Assembly (NCBI GenBank): GCA_905216045.1
Contig: CAJMSL010000064.1
Location: 1 to 10,288, forward strand
DNA from: an uncultured bacterium
Lineage (GTDB): Bacteria > Actinomycetota > Coriobacteriia > Coriobacteriales > Coriobacteriaceae
Reading direction: 5' to 3'
DNA: 10,288 nucleotides
Below, piece after piece: positions 1 through 6,548 of the stretch. Below the pieces are notes generated by a model that worked only from the letters and a program-made list of their open reading frames with translations, was not told the DNA's origin and made no database searches. Position 1 is the first letter of the stretch; each line of letters begins with the position of its first letter. Made by a program: the position numbers and the translations under genes.

Positions 1-17
1 CAGGTGGCGTCAGCGTA

Positions 18-1778
18 TTATGCCTCGAGGTTTTCCTCGATCCAGGCGACGGCACCCTTGGGATCCTTAGTGAGGTCGATGTACTGTTTGCCCTTGGGCG
101 ACAGCAGCGTGATGCCCAGGCGGTCGGTGTCGGCCTTCATCTCGTTGTAATAGGTGCGAACCTGCGGAGCCAGGACGATGACGTTGTACTGGTCCATGAT
201 GGCGTAGTGGCTGCCGTAGGCACCGGCGTTGGCGGTAATGTCGATGCCCAGCTCGTCGGCGCCTTCCTTAAGCGCGTTGGCGAGCAGTGCAGAGGTGCCG
301 GCGCCAGCGCACAGAACCAGAACCCTCAGATCCTTGCCCTTAAGGGCGGACGGAGCTGCGGAGGCCTCAGTGGCAGAAGCGGTCTCGACAACGGGAGCCT
401 CAACGGCGGGGGCGGCAGCGGTCTTGACGGCCTTGGTCTCCTCGGCCTCTTCTTCGGCCAGGGTCTCGGCCTCCTGCTTGCACAGGACGTTGTCGTAGGC
501 CTTGCAGAACGGGTAGTAAATCAAGAAGTCAACGACCAGCAGGACGACAACCAGGACCAGAGAAATCGGCTGGAAGTTGGTGTCGATGAAGGTGCCGATC
601 GGTCCGGGGAGTGCCCACGGCATGGCATAGATAAAGCCGTTCATGCCCAAAAAGTCGATGAAGAACTTACCAATGAGGACGTTGGCCACGGGGGCAAACA
701 GGAACGGGATCAGGAAGTACGGGTTGAGGATGATGGGCGCGGCGAACAGCAGCGGCTCGTTGACGGCGAACATCACGGGTACGACAGAGGCTTTGCCGAC
801 GGCCTTGAGCTGCTTGGAGCGCATAAAGAGCAGGAAGATGATCGGGACAATGAACGTGGCGCCGGTGCCGCCGAGTTCGCCGATGTAGTTACCGAAGTTC
901 TCGGTCAGGGCGAGGGCGGGGTGACCGCCGGCCTGCAGCGTGGCGAGGTTGGTGGTGATGTTGCCAAACAGCGCGGCGTTGAGGGCAGGCTTAACGACCG
1001 AGGGGCCGTGGATGCCCATGAACCAGAACAGCGGGATCATGAACCAGATGAGGGCGAGGCCGGCGTAGGAATCGGCAGCGGCGAACAGCGGGCTCACCAG
1101 CGTGGAGATAACGTTGGCAAACGGGACGGCCAAGCAGGTGCGGCAGATAACGTCGATGACGGCGACAAACAGGATGGAGAAGCTGAAGGCGAAGATGTCG
1201 CGGAAGTTCTGGGCGATGGCGCCGGGGACTTCTTTGGGCAGCTTGATGGTGATGTCTCGCTTAATGCAGAAGGCATAGATGTTGACCGTGGCAAATGCGG
1301 CGACAAAGGAGCTCAGCAGGCCCTTGGTGCCCATGTTGTCGGTAAAGAACACCGAGACATCGGCGCCGTCGATCTTGGCACTCGTCTGGGTAACGGCCAA
1401 GATGAGCATAGCGCACATGGCGGCGACCATGGTGCTCGTGGCGTTGATGGCCTTGCCGGCAGGCATGCGGCGGTTCTTGGAGCCGGTCAGCGCGCTTGCG
1501 GTGGTGCCGGCGACCATGATGCCCACGACGCCCATCGTGAAGTTGTAAACCTTGTTGCAGAAGTTCACGACGTCGACGTTCCACCAGTCGGGCAGCGTAA
1601 AGCCGCCGACCGTGGCGACAACGCCCGGCAGGGTCGAAATAAGCAGGAAGACAGAAGAAGACAGGATGATGGGCATTGCTGCCAAAAAGCCGTCTTTAAT
1701 GGCCTGAAGGTAGATGTTCTTAGAGACCTTGTCGAAGTACGGCTGACCTTTCTCCAAGAACTTAACGATCGATTCCAT
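18..1778 (-). CDS. PTS lactose/cellobiose-type permease, fused IIC-IIB (module 1)
   Basis: Fused inner-membrane permease and phosphotransfer protein of the lactose/cellobiose PTS family, 586 residues, close to the roughly 570 of firmicute LacE. The IIC domain (about 1-430) is strongly hydrophobic and carries the family signatures HGPS (His257) and NEPLLFAAP (Glu341), which correspond to the substrate-site residues of the ChbC/LacE family, plus GGTGAT at 303-308. An Ala/Glu/Pro-rich linker (about 433-480) leads to a IIB domain whose VLVLCAGAGTS motif places the phosphorylated cysteine at Cys490; APQV follows near 538. The ATG has a good AGAGGAG ribosome site 8 bases upstream. It lies 175 bases downstream of a same-strand family 1 hydrolase, probably in one operon. 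The IIB end reads like LacE, so a beta-galactoside is the likeliest cargo, but sequence alone does not separate lactose from cellobiose or another beta-glycoside. No IIA domain is fused. Confidence 0.93.
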   Translation of the reverse strand: MESIVKFLEKGQPYFDKVSKNIYLQAIKDGFLAAMPIILSSSVFLLISTLPGVVATVGGFTLPDWWNVDVVNFCNKVYNFTMGVVGIMVAGTTASALTGSKNRRMPAGKAINATSTMVAAMCAMLILAVTQTSAKIDGADVSVFFTDNMGTKGLLSSFVAAFATVNIYAFCIKRDITIKLPKEVPGAIAQNFRDIFAFSFSILFVAVIDVICRTCLAVPFANVISTLVSPLFAAADSYAGLALIWFMIPLFWFMGIHGPSVVKPALNAALFGNITTNLATLQAGGHPALALTENFGNYIGELGGTGATFIVPIIFLLFMRSKQLKAVGKASVVPVMFAVNEPLLFAAPIILNPYFLIPFLFAPVANVLIGKFFIDFLGMNGFIYAMPWALPGPIGTFIDTNFQPISLVLVVVLLVVDFLIYYPFCKAYDNVLCKQEAETLAEEEAEETKAVKTAAAPAVEAPVVETASATEASAAPSALKGKDLRVLVLCAGAGTSALLANALKEGADELGIDITANAGAYGSHYAIMDQYNVIVLAPQVRTYYNEMKADTDRLGITLLSPKGKQYIDLTKDPKGAVAWIEENLEA

Positions 1779-1890
1779 AGTTCACGCTCCTCTTTGCATG
1801 AAATCTTAATGGCATGGACGTTGAAAACCTATATGGTCTCCCGCTTGCTAAAAGCCCGGGTGCAGGCGGGGTCGGTCCCAGGGGGAGAGA

Positions 1891-1929
1891 GGGGAGCGGC
1901 TGGGTTTGTATCGCATGGGGCCGCTCCCC
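1891..1929 (-). other. Intercistronic hairpin between hydrolase and permease, module 1
   Basis: A perfect 10-bp inverted repeat (1891-1900 ggggagcggc with 1920-1929 gccgctcccc) encloses a 19-base loop. It sits in the 175-base gap between the hydrolase and the permease on the minus strand. No T-run follows on the minus strand (the next bases read TCTCTCCCCC), so it is not a standard intrinsic terminator. A role in mRNA processing, stability or partial attenuation is inference. Confidence 0.45.
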
Positions 1930-1953
1930 CTCGGGGGAAAGCGAGGCGATGCG

Positions 1954-3396
1954 CTACTGCGCGTCCGCCATAGTGTCGGCGAGCTCCTTGTACCAGAGTG
2001 CCGACTGCTTGATGTAGCGTTTTTGCGTGTCGAAGTCGATGTAGAACAGGCCGTAGCGCTTGTTATAGCCATTGGCCCACGAGAACTGGTCCTGCAGGCT
2101 CCAGATAAAGTAGCCCTGGACGTCGACGCCCTCGGCACGCGCCTGGAGCACCTTCTCCATGTGCTGGTCGACAAAGTCGATGCGCTCGGGATCGGCGACG
2201 ATGCCGTTTGCGTCGGGCTCGGGGTCCTTGTGGCCCAGGCCGTTTTCGGTGATATAGATGACGGGGAGGTTGGGATAGGTGGCGCTGATGTGCTTGAGCG
2301 TGTCGTAGAGGCCTTGCGGGTAGATGAGCCAATCCCAGTCGGTGGTGGGGATACCCGGCATATCGACCTGCTGCCCGACGCCCTTAAACTTAAAGCACGA
2401 GGTGCCCTTGTCTCCGGTGCCGTTAAAGCTGTTGGTGGACTCGCCATCGTAGGCGGCGATAAACGCCGACTGATAGTAGTTGAGGCCGAACATATCGTTG
2501 CGGGGCGCCGCCTTGGCGAGCTCCTCCATGTCGCTGTCCTCAACCGTAAGCGTGGCGTTGTTGGCACGCAGAATCTCGTTGATGAGTGAGAGGGTGCGCG
2601 CGGAGTAGTGACCCAGGAAGGCGCCGTCCATGATGAAGTCGGTGTAGAAGGCGTTGTACAGGTCGGCGGCGTGCTGGTCGGCGGGCGAGTCTGTGGCAGG
2701 ATATGCCGGCGTCAGGACGTTGACCATGCCAATGCGTCCGCCCAGGTGCTCGGTCTCGTCAAGATCCTTATACAGGTTGACGGCGCGGGCGTGGGCAACG
2801 AGCTCGTTGTGCTGGCTCTGGATGCCGCTCGTCACATCAAAGTGATGGTTGGGCGGGAAGTTGCCTTGGATGTATTGGGAGTGCGAGAGGCTGATGAGCT
2901 CGTTGATGGTGAACCAATTCTTGACCTCGCGGAACTCGCGGAAGCAGAACTCGGCATAGCGCACATAGGCGTCGACGGTCTTGCGGTTGAGCCAGTCGCC
3001 CTGGTTGAACAGGGCGGCGGGGGAGTCAAAGTGATGCAGGGACACATAGGGCTCGACGCCATACTTTTTGCAGCAGGCGAACAGCTCGTGGTAGTGCTTA
3101 ACGCCCTCGGCGAGGGGCTCGGCATCGTCGCCGTTGGGGAAGATGCGGGTCCAGGCGATGGACACACGGATGGCGTTGAGTCCATGCTCGGCAGAAAGGC
3201 GGATATCCTCCTCGTAGCGGTTGTAGAAATCACTGGCCGGGTCGGGCAAAAAGCGACCCTGGGCGACAAGGTAATCGTCCCACATGGTCTTACCCTTGCC
3301 TGCCACCTTCGTGGAACCTTCCGTTTGGTACGCGGCGGTTGCGGCGCCCCAAACAAAGCCCTTCGGCAGCTGCTGTACGCGGTTTAGCAAAGACAT
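1954..3396 (-). CDS. Family 1 glycoside hydrolase, 6-phospho-beta-galactosidase/glucosidase type (module 1)
   Basis: Cytoplasmic retaining hydrolase that cleaves 6-phospho-beta-glycosides delivered by the PTS, 480 residues, the normal GH1 size for a single (beta/alpha)8 barrel. The N-terminal signature FVWGAATAAYQTEG is at about 14-27. The acid/base glutamate is in FTINE (Glu166) and the nucleophile in ITENG (Glu384). The C-terminal SWANGYNKRY (Ser439, Trp440, Lys446, Tyr448) is the 6-phosphate-binding loop. In LacG-type enzymes Trp follows this Ser, whereas typical 6-phospho-beta-glucosidases have a small or other residue there, so galactoside-6-phosphate is favoured. Two ATGs are possible, at 3402 and 3396. 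I prefer 3396 because the GAGAGGG ribosome site is 9 bases from it and only 3 from the other. First gene of a likely operon with the permease at 18-1778. Exact sugar specificity is not settled by sequence. Confidence 0.93.
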   Translation of the reverse strand: MSLLNRVQQLPKGFVWGAATAAYQTEGSTKVAGKGKTMWDDYLVAQGRFLPDPASDFYNRYEEDIRLSAEHGLNAIRVSIAWTRIFPNGDDAEPLAEGVKHYHELFACCKKYGVEPYVSLHHFDSPAALFNQGDWLNRKTVDAYVRYAEFCFREFREVKNWFTINELISLSHSQYIQGNFPPNHHFDVTSGIQSQHNELVAHARAVNLYKDLDETEHLGGRIGMVNVLTPAYPATDSPADQHAADLYNAFYTDFIMDGAFLGHYSARTLSLINEILRANNATLTVEDSDMEELAKAAPRNDMFGLNYYQSAFIAAYDGESTNSFNGTGDKGTSCFKFKGVGQQVDMPGIPTTDWDWLIYPQGLYDTLKHISATYPNLPVIYITENGLGHKDPEPDANGIVADPERIDFVDQHMEKVLQARAEGVDVQGYFIWSLQDQFSWANGYNKRYGLFYIDFDTQKRYIKQSALWYKELADTMADAQ

Positions 3397-3405
3397 ATGC
3401 ATACA

Positions 3406-3412
3406 CCCTCTC
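3406..3412 (-). promoter_or_regulatory. Ribosome binding site deciding the module 1 hydrolase start
   Basis: Minus-strand GAGAGGG. It lies 9 bases from the ATG ending at 3396 and only 3 from the in-frame ATG ending at 3402, so the downstream start is preferred. Confidence 0.55.
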
Positions 3413-3516
3413 GTCTCGCTGTTCGATATTGTGCGTTTGCGCTCAGGAGGCTCCCTGGTTAGCGTTCAGCGGTGAAAAAGCCCGATAAACACTATCTTAA
3501 AATGATTAGAACCAAA

Positions 3517-3532
3517 ATGAGCACGTGAACAT
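3517..3532. promoter_or_regulatory. LacI-type operator O1a
   Basis: Reads ATGAGCACGTGAACAT, a CG-centred 16-bp dyad that fits ATGNNNACGTNNNCAT. Its left half is identical in O1b and O1c. It lies about 120 bases upstream of the module 1 hydrolase start. Binding by the adjacent LacI protein is inferred from position and from the family's preference for CG-centred palindromes. Confidence 0.72.
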
Positions 3533-3538
3533 TTGACA

Positions 3539-3554
3539 ATGAGCACGTTAACAT
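3539..3554. promoter_or_regulatory. LacI-type operator O1b
   Basis: Reads ATGAGCACGTTAACAT in the same orientation as O1a, with centres 22 bases apart, about two helical turns, so two dimers could bind the same face. The right half is GTTAACAT, the half shared with the module 2 operators. Confidence 0.75.
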
Positions 3555-3670
3555 CCGGCTGGGATGTATAGAAACAAAACAACTTCAAACAGCCGCGAAC
3601 GGTTGTATTTGTTCGGTAAGCGGTTTTGATTGACAGAAGTTTTCATGTTGTGGCATGTGGCTCGGGTATC

Positions 3671-3686
3671 ATGAGCACGTTATCAA
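3671..3686. promoter_or_regulatory. LacI-type operator O1c near the regulator start (imperfect)
   Basis: Reads ATGAGCACGTTATCAA. The left half matches O1a and O1b exactly and the right half is degenerate. It lies 51 bases upstream of the preferred GTG start of the regulator and 132 bases centre to centre from O1b. This placement suits autoregulation or DNA looping. Confidence 0.55.
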
Positions 3687-3737
3687 TGTATGTACGATGC
3701 GCCATGGGCGCGGGGAATAGTTGGGAAGCAGGTTAGC

Positions 3738-4775
3738 GTGGAAGGCATGGCTCAGCAGACAAGGAATGGTCATTCGGCGAGCGCGGCAGAGGTTGCGGCG
3801 CTCGCTGGCGTGAGCCGCCAGACTGTGTCTCGCGTGGTCAACGGTATGCCCAACGTGACGGAAAAGACGCGCAAGCGTGTGCTGGCCGCCATGGAAGAGC
3901 TGGGCTTTCGTCCCAATTTTGCTGGAGCGGCGTTGCGCGGCGGGTCGTATCGTTCTATTGGCCTGTGCATGTACAACATCACACGTGTCGGTAACCTGGC
4001 GACGCTCGAGGGTATCATGCAAGCGGCGCGCGAGCACGATTTTGCCGTCACTATGATCGAGATGGGCGGCGACAAGCCCTATACACTTGCCGATGCCTCG
4101 CGCCGCATGGTCGAGCGACCCGTCGACGGCATGATTCTCAACATGAACCGCATGGCTCCCGATTTTGAGGAGTTTGTTCCCCAGCCGGGAGTGCGAACGG
4201 TCATCCTGTCCATGTATGCGCATCCGCGCTGCACGACGATCGACTCCGACCAGTATGGTTCGTGCGAGCTGTTGACCAATTATCTGCTGGAACATGGTCA
4301 CTCGAATATGCGGTTTGTGGCGGGTCCGGAAAACTCGATTTCCTCGCGTTTTCGTGAGGCCGGTTGGCGCGATACGCTGGGTCGTGCTCATGTCGATGCC
4401 GCTCCGATGCTGCGTGGCGATTGGAGTGCGGACAGTGGGTACGCCATGGGCGAGCGGATTGCGGCCGAGGTGCTTGCCGGCGGGTCGCAGGCGCCGACTG
4501 CCGTGCTTGCGGCAAATGACCAGATGGCGCTGGGCGTTATCGCCGCGCTCGAGAACGCGGGCCTGTCCGTGCCCGACGACGTGAGCGTGGTTGGTATCGA
4601 CGACGCACTCGAGGGACTTGTTCCTCACAATCGGCTGACGACGCTGCGATTTGATTTGCGCGGTGTCGGTAAGCTTGCGTTTGGGGCGGCGATTGGAGAG
4701 AGCTCGTCTATCGAGGCGATTCATGTGCCGAGTACGCTGGTCGAACGCTCGACTGTTAGGGACATACGGGGTTAG
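3738..4775 (+). CDS. LacI-family transcriptional regulator (module 1)
   Basis: Sugar-responsive repressor, 345 residues from the GTG at 3738, a normal LacI length. The N-terminal helix-turn-helix (about 15-36, AAEVAALAGVSRQTVSRVVNG) has recognition-helix residues Arg27, Gln28 and Arg32. The hinge helix FAGAALRGG carries Leu66, the residue that intercalates at a central CpG in this family. The rest is a periplasmic-binding-protein-like effector domain with GDWSADSGYAMG, AANDQMALG and DVSVVGIDD, as in LacI/GalR. An in-frame ATG exists at 3690 but leaves a non-homologous leader; ATG 3747 is another option. GTG 3738 has an AGG at 3730-3732, 5 bases upstream. It is divergent from the module 1 hydrolase-permease pair and probably represses it by binding O1a, O1b and O1c. 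The inducer is not known and may be a phosphorylated or free beta-galactoside. Confidence 0.9.
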   Translation: MEGMAQQTRNGHSASAAEVAALAGVSRQTVSRVVNGMPNVTEKTRKRVLAAMEELGFRPNFAGAALRGGSYRSIGLCMYNITRVGNLATLEGIMQAAREHDFAVTMIEMGGDKPYTLADASRRMVERPVDGMILNMNRMAPDFEEFVPQPGVRTVILSMYAHPRCTTIDSDQYGSCELLTNYLLEHGHSNMRFVAGPENSISSRFREAGWRDTLGRAHVDAAPMLRGDWSADSGYAMGERIAAEVLAGGSQAPTAVLAANDQMALGVIAALENAGLSVPDDVSVVGIDDALEGLVPHNRLTTLRFDLRGVGKLAFGAAIGESSSIEAIHVPSTLVERSTVRDIRG

Positions 4776-4783
4776 GTCCTACT

Positions 4784-4933
4784 CCGTTTGTCTCGATTTG
4801 TAACAGGTAGACGGTCAAAAGCGGGCTACGTGTTACAGATTTAGATTCTTCGGAAAGAGCAATCCTGTTCGTCTCAATCTGTAACAGCTAGGACCAAAAA
4901 ACTCGGCTAGATGTTACAGATCGAGACAAACGG
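4784..4933. repeat. Tandem hairpin repeat element with 22-bp inverted ends
   Basis: Two direct units about 81 bases apart. Each folds into a long stem with a 15-base loop: arms 4790-4810 with 4826-4846, and 4871-4891 with 4907-4927. The second stem pairs over 21 positions with few mismatches, and both contain TGTAACA/TGTTACA. The loops share a GACC-or-GGTC, AAAA, CGG pattern. The outermost ends (4784-4805 and 4912-4933) are inverted copies that match at 21 of 22 positions. It starts 8 bases after the stop of the module 1 regulator. No flanking target duplication was seen. It could be a palindromic intergenic repeat or a small non-autonomous element, and may also terminate the regulator transcript. 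It is noncoding. Confidence 0.75.
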
Positions 4934-4947
4934 CTCCCGACCAGCCC

Positions 4948-4996
4948 AAAAACAAAAAGACCGGGGGCGGCGCGCCGTGTGACGTGCCGCCCCCGG
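4948..4996 (-). terminator. Intrinsic terminator of module 2 hydrolase transcript
   Basis: A perfect 11-bp GC-rich stem (4961-4971 ccgggggcggc with 4986-4996 gccgcccccgg) is followed on the minus strand by TCTTTTTGTTTTTGGG. It lies 46 bases beyond the stop codon of the module 2 hydrolase, the classic layout of a rho-independent terminator at an operon end. Confidence 0.88.
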
Positions 4997-5042
4997 CTGA
5001 GAAATGGGGACAGGTTGTGTGAGCGGGCAACCCCGCCAGCCA

Positions 5043-6482
5043 CTAGTCCAGACGACGGGTCTGCGCCACGTGCTTGTACCAGTAGGCGCTTGCCTTGGGC
5101 GTGCGCTTCTGGGTTTCAAAGTCAACGTAAAAGAAGCCGTAACGCTTGTTGTAGCCATTGGTCCAGGAGAACTGATCCTGCAGGCTCCACAGGAAGTAGC
5201 CGCCCACGTTGACGCCCACCTCCATGGCCTTGAGCAGCCAACGCAGGTGCTGCTCGATGTAGTCGATGCGCGGCTGGTCGTCCACAAAACCGTTCTTGTA
5301 GGGGTCCTTGTAGCCCATGCCGTTCTCGGTGATGAAGATCTGCTTGTAGTTGGGGTAGCGCTGCTTAATGTAGACGAGCAGATCGAACAGACCCTCGGGA
5401 TAGATGATCCAGTCCCAGTCGGTGGTGGGGATGCCGGGCTTGTTCACATGCTCGCCAATGCCCTTGACGCGCCAGCGACCGGTGCCCTTCTCGCCCGTAC
5501 CGTTGTGGTGCAGGTCGTTCTCGCCATCGTAAGCCTTCAAAAAACGGCACTGATAGTTGTTAACGCCCAGGTAGTCGTTGTAGAGCGCTGCCTCGCGCAT
5601 AATCTCGAGGTCCTCGTCCAAGATCTCGATGGTGCCGCCCGAGACGGCAGCCAGGCGGTTGGCGCACTCGAGGGTGTCGGGGGCATACTCGCCGCGGAAC
5701 GTCGCGTCGAGCAAAAACTGGTTTTGCAGCACGTGCTCGTTGTTGGCGGCTTTGATGTCGGCGGGGTCGTTCTCGTTGAGCGGGTACTTAAACTCCAGCG
5801 ACTGGATGACGCCGATTTTGCCCTTAAAGCCGCCGTTGTGGAAGGCCAGCACGGCCTTGGCGTGGGCGAGCATCATGTTGTGCTCGCACTGGAAGGCCTC
5901 GGCCAGATGCGCCTTGACGCCACCGGGGAAGGTGCCCTCGATGTAGGTGTTGGAGGCGTCGGCCCAGATCTCGTTAAAGGTGAACCAGTAGGTCACCTGG
6001 TCGGCGTACTCCTTAAAGCAGAAGGTGGCAAAGTCCACAAAGGCGTCGATGGTCTCGCGGTTGAGGAAGTCGCCCTTCTCAAAGAGGGGAAGCGGCGTGT
6101 CAAAGTGATGCAGCGTGACGAACGGCTCAACGTGGTGCTTGTGACACTCGGCGAAGAGATCGTGGTAGAACTGGACGCCCTCGGGGTTGATTTCGCCGGT
6201 GCCGTTGGGGAAGATGCGGCTCCAGGCGATGGAGAGGCGAATGCCGTTGATGCCGAACTCCTCGCACAGCTCCAGGTCGACGGGGTACTGGTTGTAGAAG
6301 TCCGAAGCGGGATCGGGGGAGAAGCGCCCCTGGGCCTCCAGAAAGTCGTCCCAGGCAACCTTGCCCTTACCGTGAGTGCGGGTCTCGCCCTCTACCTGGT
6401 AGGCAGCGGTGGCGCCGCCAAAGACAAAGTCCTCGGGAAACTGCGCGGGCGGGTTGGTGACGCTAGCAGGATTAACGGACAT
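5043..6482 (-). CDS. lacG: 6-phospho-beta-galactosidase, GH1 (module 2)
   Basis: Cytoplasmic family 1 hydrolase, 479 residues, that splits PTS-imported lactose 6-phosphate or similar 6-phospho-beta-galactosides. From about residue 15 it follows the firmicute LacG sequence closely: FVFGGATAAYQVEG, SIAWSRIFPNGTGEIN, FAECHKHHVEPFVTLHHFDTP and TDWDWIIYPEGL. The acid/base is Glu171 (TFNE) and the nucleophile Glu386 (ITENG). The 6-phosphate loop is SWTNGYNKRY with Ser439, Trp440, Lys446 and Tyr448; the Trp favours galactosides over glucosides. The first 14 residues are an extension relative to LacG. The start has only a weak GGAT-like ribosome site, and the gene follows the permease at 6549-8324 by 66 bases, so it is probably cotranscribed. 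A strong terminator lies just downstream. Tagatose-pathway genes for the galactose 6-phosphate product are not in the window. Confidence 0.93.
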   Translation of the reverse strand: MSVNPASVTNPPAQFPEDFVFGGATAAYQVEGETRTHGKGKVAWDDFLEAQGRFSPDPASDFYNQYPVDLELCEEFGINGIRLSIAWSRIFPNGTGEINPEGVQFYHDLFAECHKHHVEPFVTLHHFDTPLPLFEKGDFLNRETIDAFVDFATFCFKEYADQVTYWFTFNEIWADASNTYIEGTFPGGVKAHLAEAFQCEHNMMLAHAKAVLAFHNGGFKGKIGVIQSLEFKYPLNENDPADIKAANNEHVLQNQFLLDATFRGEYAPDTLECANRLAAVSGGTIEILDEDLEIMREAALYNDYLGVNNYQCRFLKAYDGENDLHHNGTGEKGTGRWRVKGIGEHVNKPGIPTTDWDWIIYPEGLFDLLVYIKQRYPNYKQIFITENGMGYKDPYKNGFVDDQPRIDYIEQHLRWLLKAMEVGVNVGGYFLWSLQDQFSWTNGYNKRYGFFYVDFETQKRTPKASAYWYKHVAQTRRLD

Positions 6483-6505
6483 GATGATCCAATCGTCTAA
6501 ATCGA

Positions 6506-6539
6506 AGGGCCAGCCGGTCTTGGATGGTCGGCTGGCCCT
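6506..6539 (-). other. Intercistronic hairpin between permease and hydrolase, module 2
   Basis: A perfect 11-bp inverted repeat (6506-6516 agggccagccg with 6529-6539 cggctggccct) has a 12-base loop and fills most of the 66-base gap. On the minus strand it is followed by TCGATTTAGACG, with only a short T-run, so termination would be weak at best. It starts 9 bases after the permease stop and ends 23 bases before the hydrolase start. Partial attenuation or protection of the upstream mRNA is inference. Confidence 0.55.
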
Positions 6540-6548
6540 GGGCGTTAC

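Larger units (their letters stand above)
3397..3737. promoter_or_regulatory. Divergent promoter region, module 1
   Basis: A 341-base AT-rich gap between the minus-strand hydrolase and the plus-strand LacI regulator, with no credible gene. It holds two full operator dyads (3517-3532, 3539-3554) and a near-match (3671-3686). A perfect TTGACA lies at 3630-3635 on the plus strand but has no good -10 at 16-18 bases. TATCAT at 3667-3672 is a fair -10 that would put the start site inside the third operator. On the minus strand TAAGAT (3494-3499) is a possible -10 without a clear -35. Individual promoter boxes are therefore uncertain. Confidence 0.6.

Noticed and set aside
1891..1929. Intrinsic terminator between the module 1 hydrolase and permease
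   Set aside because: The stem is strong but no T-run follows on the transcribed strand.
207..1973. Long plus-strand open frame opposite the module 1 permease
   Set aside because: Antisense shadow of a GC-rich gene; its protein is Gly/Asp/Gln-rich with no recognisable domain, while the minus-strand frame is a full LacE-type permease.
3630..3658. Perfect TTGACA as the regulator promoter
   Set aside because: No acceptable -10 lies 16-18 bases downstream, so it is mentioned only in the regional entry.
3690..3737. Upstream ATG of the module 1 regulator
   Set aside because: It would add a 16-residue leader with no family similarity and starts just after operator O1c; GTG 3738 or ATG 3747 fits LacI length better.
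3669..4724. 351-residue minus-strand open frame opposite the module 1 regulator
   Set aside because: His/Arg-rich shadow of the LacI gene, whose plus-strand protein has clear HTH and effector domains.
4784..4933. CRISPR array
   Set aside because: Only two units, each internally palindromic, with no uniform short repeats and unique spacers and no cas genes.
5004..6500. 498-residue plus-strand open frame opposite the module 2 hydrolase
   Set aside because: Low-complexity Val/Gly/Leu/Asp-rich antisense shadow; the minus strand encodes a complete LacG with catalytic residues.
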